Source: Ceratodon purpureus
Lineage: Eukaryota > Streptophyta > Bryopsida > Pseudoditrichales > Ditrichaceae
Assembly: GCA_014871385.1 (NCBI GenBank)
Contig: CM026424.1
Location: forward strand, 19,006,443 to 19,070,442
Length of the DNA: 64,000 nucleotides
Direction of reading: 5' to 3'
The notes under the pieces are model-generated. The model made no database searches. It was not told the DNA's origin and saw nothing but the letters and a program-made list of their open reading frames with translations. How positions within the stretch are numbered: position 1 is the first letter of the stretch; each line of letters opens with the position of its first letter. Shown in pieces: positions 60,601-64,000 of this stretch. The position numbers and the translations under genes are program-made.

Positions 60601-62346
60601 AGGTAGTTAACTTGGATAAAGGGAAGTTCCAGTTCATGAAAAGCCACGACTGGCATGTTGTTCTAGAGGAGGTGTTACCTGCCGCCTTGAGAGGGTCGCT
60701 CGCAGATGGACCTCGGGTAGCTGTTATTCGACTAGGGCACTGCTTCAAGAAGATTTGCGAGAAACAAGTAACCGTGAGTGAGCTCCCGAACTTATTGAAC
60801 TACATTGCCGAAACTTGCTCTCTGCTGGAGATATACTTCCCACTGGCGTATTGGAATATAATGCCCCATCTCGTACTTCACTTGCCAAGGGAGCTTTACT
60901 GGTGCGGGCCCGTTCATGCCCGCTGGATGTATAGCGTGGAAAGGTACTTAGGTCACTTGAAGAGCCTCGTGCGTAATAAGGCCAGACCCGAAGGATCCAT
61001 TGCCCAGGGTTATATGTATACGGAAGCCATCGGATTCGTCACAGAGCATTTCCAAATGTATCCAGGAGTTGCGAGACTACTCTGGGACATGGAAGAAGAC
61101 GAACAGGGACGCAGGGGAGGTGATGGAGGGGCAGGGTCGTGAGCAATTCTGGGACGACATTGAATTGAAGAAAACTTCACGAACATGTTTTGCGTCACTG
61201 CGTCCACACGGAGGACCTCTATAGGTATGCTACCCTCATGCGTACTGTTTGGGTCAGTGTCATCGCATTGGTGACTAAATAAAGAGTGCTCTAACTGTTA
61301 TTAAAACGAGTACGTAGAGTACTGTTTAACTCTACAGCCGTTTCTGTTGCAGTATTTTCTCAGAGGAAAGAAGATCGCTTAGGGGTCGCAATCCAAGGAG
61401 ACTCGTTCCATTCGCAGACTGGATCGAAGAGAGAGTGCGTCAAATGGGAATCGATGGTCATAACCCCTCTCCAGATCTGGTGACTATGTCCAGACTTCCG
61501 TCTCCGTACGTAAAGCATCATAACTCGATGTGGGCTTTCGGCTACCACTTCAGAACTGACGAAGAGGACGGGAAACAACACGTAACCTTCGACGCTGGAG
61601 TGGCAGCCATCATAAACCAAACCTGCCGTTCTTCAGTGTCGGATGTGAACCAAATTGAGTCGGAGCTCCTTTATGTAGGAATTATTAAGGACATACTGCG
61701 CGTTGACTACGGACATTTGAAGTTCAACGTATTGAGGTGTTCATGGATCAAGCCTGATCTCGCAGGGGAGCCGACAATCAAAGTAGACCAAGACGGTTTT
61801 TGGCTCGTAAAACACGCTGCTCGACAGAGTGCAGACGTCGAGCCGTATCTCATGGCCGCACATGCCCGTCAGGTCAGTTAATCGACGCAATTCCCTTTCA
61901 TTCGTACAGTCTCCCAATGTTTGCATTCCGGTCTAAGCTGAACCTCTGAATTGCATCATGAGCATCGTATCACTTATCACAGTCGTCATTATGGACTACC
62001 CAATGCCGAACAGGTTTATTTTGTCGATGATCCATACAATGAAGAATGGAAGGTTGTGAGGTACAAGGAGCCGAGATCACGGCGGGTCACTGATGGGCTA
62101 CCAGACGCTTCTCTTAGCGCACCAGGTCGGACCACTGCCACCGAGCTTAACATTGCTAGAGGACAAGGCGAGGCTGCAGCTGAGCCTCAGAGGCAGCCAG
62201 TACTAGAGGCCGACGTGGGTGCATGTCATGGCACACGAAGAGGTCGACGAAGAAGCAGCTTACATGCAAACGGACCACATCCATTCCGATTCAGAGGACG
62301 ACATCCCCAACGACGAGGCAGCAGTTCCAGTGATTCCCGTACCTAA
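57683..62346 (+). CDS. CACTA transposase TNP2 (Transpos_assoc, Transposase_21, DUF4218, DUF4216)
   Basis: Five exons, 57683-57904, 58120-59820, 60321-61138, 61353-61872 and 62014-62346, join in phase to about 1197 aa. Exon 1 is the transposase-associated domain (CPC-x-IHMRE, then RRCLRDNGRHVWFYGRTE). Exon 2 carries an acidic linker, a zinc-like CPNNCCLYRKD and CPHCRAPRKRR segment, and the TNP2 core with TDGFNPHA, SIWPIVLMNYN and GDFPAYGVLAGC-x2-NGFVGCPVC; the aspartates in TDG and GDF are probable DDE-type catalytic residues. Exon 3 opens ELPVRHTLDVMHVEKN and holds DUF4218 (KSHDWHV, VHARWMYSVERYLGHLKS, RPEGSIAQGY). Exons 4 and 5 form DUF4216 (SMWAFGYHF, then VYFVDDPYNEEW). The exon 3 donor GTGAGC (61139) is required by phase. 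The acidic tail expected at the C-terminus is in another frame after about 62220, a probable one-base indel. All core domains look intact. Confidence 0.9.
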
Positions 62347-63279
62347 TGCGATTGACGATGCATAACTCTAACGAGTTTGAAATGCCATCAGCCCTTCACG
62401 CAGAGCTTGAACTCGGTGTTACTACGGCATTCCCTAAGACATTGGTACGTCAATTCAGCGAATGAATCCTTCATTACAGTCTCTCACAGCATTCTGCAAA
62501 CTGATCAGTTGAGGTTACTCTCTGAGGTCAGTAACTGAATAACTCCCCAAAAGTTTTTCCGCAACCTCTATATTCTAGGTTCTGTTCAGAGAAATACCGT
62601 GTGCTTCTCTGGCCATGGGGCATCAGTAGGTCCACGGTTTAGTATATCCACATCCCTCTTAGGTAATATGTTCACACGTCCAAACTGAGTCAGAGGCTCG
62701 TCCCATGTACTGACTTGTCAGAACTTGCTTCACGTACGAGCCAAGGTTCTGACGGAGGACGGTCATGTCACCAGCACCGGACACTGAGTAGGCGGAGCCT
62801 CTTTCACCTGTCACAAAATCTTAGCCTGTTTGTCTATTCAGGAAGTCCATCTAATCAATCATAATCCAGAGGACGAGTACATACGCATGTCAGTTCCAGC
62901 CGTTTCGAGTCCATTCCATCAAAGTAGGCGTAGGTCATGCCGTCATGGGGCACTGAAGTAGACATGAGTAGAACGCATAGCATCCCATCAGCGAGGCGGC
63001 TCCTTCTAGTTTCACATGTCATTATTCTGTCACCTCTGGGCTGTAATTAGCAGCAGTCTGCCTCGCTGTATCGTCAATGAGTGGAAGGTGTTGTGGAGAA
63101 TTGACAGGTTAGTGACACAATGACCATCGTGGCGTATCCACACCCGTCACGCATTGGATTTCAGCATCATATTATGACAGGGGAGCAATAGATGATGTGA
63201 GGTGACTACCAGCCCCAATCAATTGTCGGCTGTCTTCTAGAACCCTAATTTCCTCAGAATAAAGCGAGTCGCCTGAGAG
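62347..63279. other. non-coding region downstream of the transposase gene
   Basis: No recognised frame. Loose repeats of a GGCGGAGCCTC-like word occur at about 62789 and 63317. No reverse-complement copies of the left subterminal motif were seen, so the right arm of the element probably lies further right. Confidence 0.4.
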
Positions 63280-63978
63280 ATGGAGAGGCGGATGCTCCTC
63301 AATGCTTCCATCGCACAGGTGGGCGGAGCCTCCAGAGTGCGAACCCGTCGACTGATGCTTTCTGGCGTCTGTGTGCTAATCCACTCCTTCCCCGGTGCGT
63401 GCGAAGCAGAATCACGGGCTTCATTACTGAACCAGGTACGCGCTTCCATCTATGATATTATGTTCCGAATAGTATTTCCATGTGCTTGTACCATGCTGAC
63501 TTCTCCATATCTTGTCGACGGTCCAGACGCCCTTCTCCTCCATATTGTGTGTGTTTGAATGACTCGTAAACCATTTCATCCTCCGAATTTGTTGGGTTCT
63601 CGTTCCTCTTTGCTGGAGTGTGTAGTTAGTGCGCCTTTTTTTATTTACAATGGAATAGAATTTAACCCTTGCTGTCTCGGCTATGGGAAGACTTAATCAA
63701 TATGATGTCTTCTGTATGTCTTCGCAGACATGGCCATCGACAGCCATGACATTCCACGGAACCCTCATCGGGGATCGCCACGATGGTTTTTCGTGGACAA
63801 GAAACTGAATAACTACGGATACTTGCCGGGAGCCCCGAGACGCGACCGGGACGCACTTCCAGACATAGTCGTGAACGAGGAGAAGTGTGCGAAGCGATGG
63901 GGACCAAAGCAACACGGCAAATTCTGGGTACGCGCGGCCAGGTTCGAGCGAGAGTCCGAGAATGATACAGAGGATTGA
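63280..63978 (+). CDS. possible two-exon hypothetical gene at the right edge
   Basis: The frame 63730-63978 starts at an ATG right after a good acceptor (TCTTCGCAG at 63720-63728) and encodes 82 hydrophilic aa with WFFVDKKLNNYGYL and HGKFWVRAARFE segments. Upstream, the frame at 63280-63432 ends at a donor-like CCAG before GTACGC. Whether the two belong together is unknown. No family is recognised, and it could be a further gene of the CACTA element or an unrelated one. Confidence 0.25.
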
Positions 63979-64000
63979 GAGTCTGTACGAGGTACCCACC

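Larger units (their letters stand above)
49139..64000. mobile_element. CACTA (En/Spm) DNA transposon, left end to beyond the window
   Basis: The interval holds the two hallmark genes of a CACTA element in divergent orientation: a TNPA-like Transposase_24 gene (minus) and a TNP2/DUF4218/DUF4216 transposase gene (plus). The candidate left terminus is CACTACTAG at 49139, preceded by TCA as possible 3-base target duplication. Subterminal repeats follow at 49627-49822. No matching CTAGTAGTG is seen up to 64000, so the element would be longer than 14.8 kb. Base composition is visibly more GC-rich than the host intergenic DNA. The transposon identity is secure; the exact left edge is inferred. Confidence 0.85.

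Noticed and set aside
61000..61224. Frame containing EQFWDDIELKK after DUF4218
   Set aside because: It could be coding only with a frameshift; the donor at 61139 gives a phase-perfect join to DUF4216, so this stretch is taken as intron.

Overview
The window is nuclear DNA of a land plant. The evidence is GT-AG introns with intact phases, a CONSTANS-like B-box/CCT regulator, an FLX-like coiled-coil gene, a DOMON/cytochrome b561 gene, a clan-71 P450, a BMT5-like fragment and a CACTA (En/Spm) transposon. Gene density is low, intergenic DNA is AT-rich and full of small inverted-repeat elements, and the architectures look like those of a non-seed plant (moss or related bryophyte). The lineage is inferred; no marker gene settles it.

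Layout. 1-4.6 kb: minus-strand gene joining an FLX-like coiled coil to a WW domain, a Gln-rich linker and a CELF/BRUNO-type RRM; its 3' end lies off the left edge. 7.6-9.9 kb: four-exon secreted/membrane DOMON-cytochrome b561 protein. 12.9-14.9 kb: two related non-autonomous DNA elements with TTAA-flanked terminal inverted repeats; an inverted copy of the first lies at 29.6-30.4 kb. 23.0-25.3 kb: three-exon group II CONSTANS-like gene. 26.7-31.8 kb: two members of a second inverted-repeat family, a hairpin and minisatellites. 33.1-35.1 kb: four-exon cytochrome P450 (minus). 36.4-39.4 and 45.6-48.5 kb: tandem duplicates of an intronless MAPKKK-like kinase with promoter and 3' flank; a third, promoter-only copy lies at 48.6-49.1 kb. 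Between the kinases are two paralogous small minus-strand genes of unknown function and the 3' exons of a BMT5-like methyltransferase gene.

49.1 kb to the right edge: a large CACTA transposon with two divergently transcribed multi-exon genes. The minus-strand gene (Transposase_24/TNPA-like accessory protein) joins into one open 913-aa frame. The plus-strand gene (Transpos_assoc, TNP2, DUF4218, DUF4216) joins into about 1197 aa with only a probable frameshift in its acidic tail. Between them sit an F-box-like ORF and a Cys-rich ORF that look like cargo or accessory genes. A candidate left terminus (CACTACTAG) and repeated subterminal motifs lie at 49.1-49.8 kb; the right terminus is not in the window.

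How the parts relate: the host genes do not form a pathway. The clearest themes are segmental duplication (kinase unit, small-gene unit) and transposon activity. The CACTA element begins within about 75 bp of the third kinase-promoter copy. All gene models were assembled by hand from open frames, splice consensus and phase agreement; none has been tested against transcripts.
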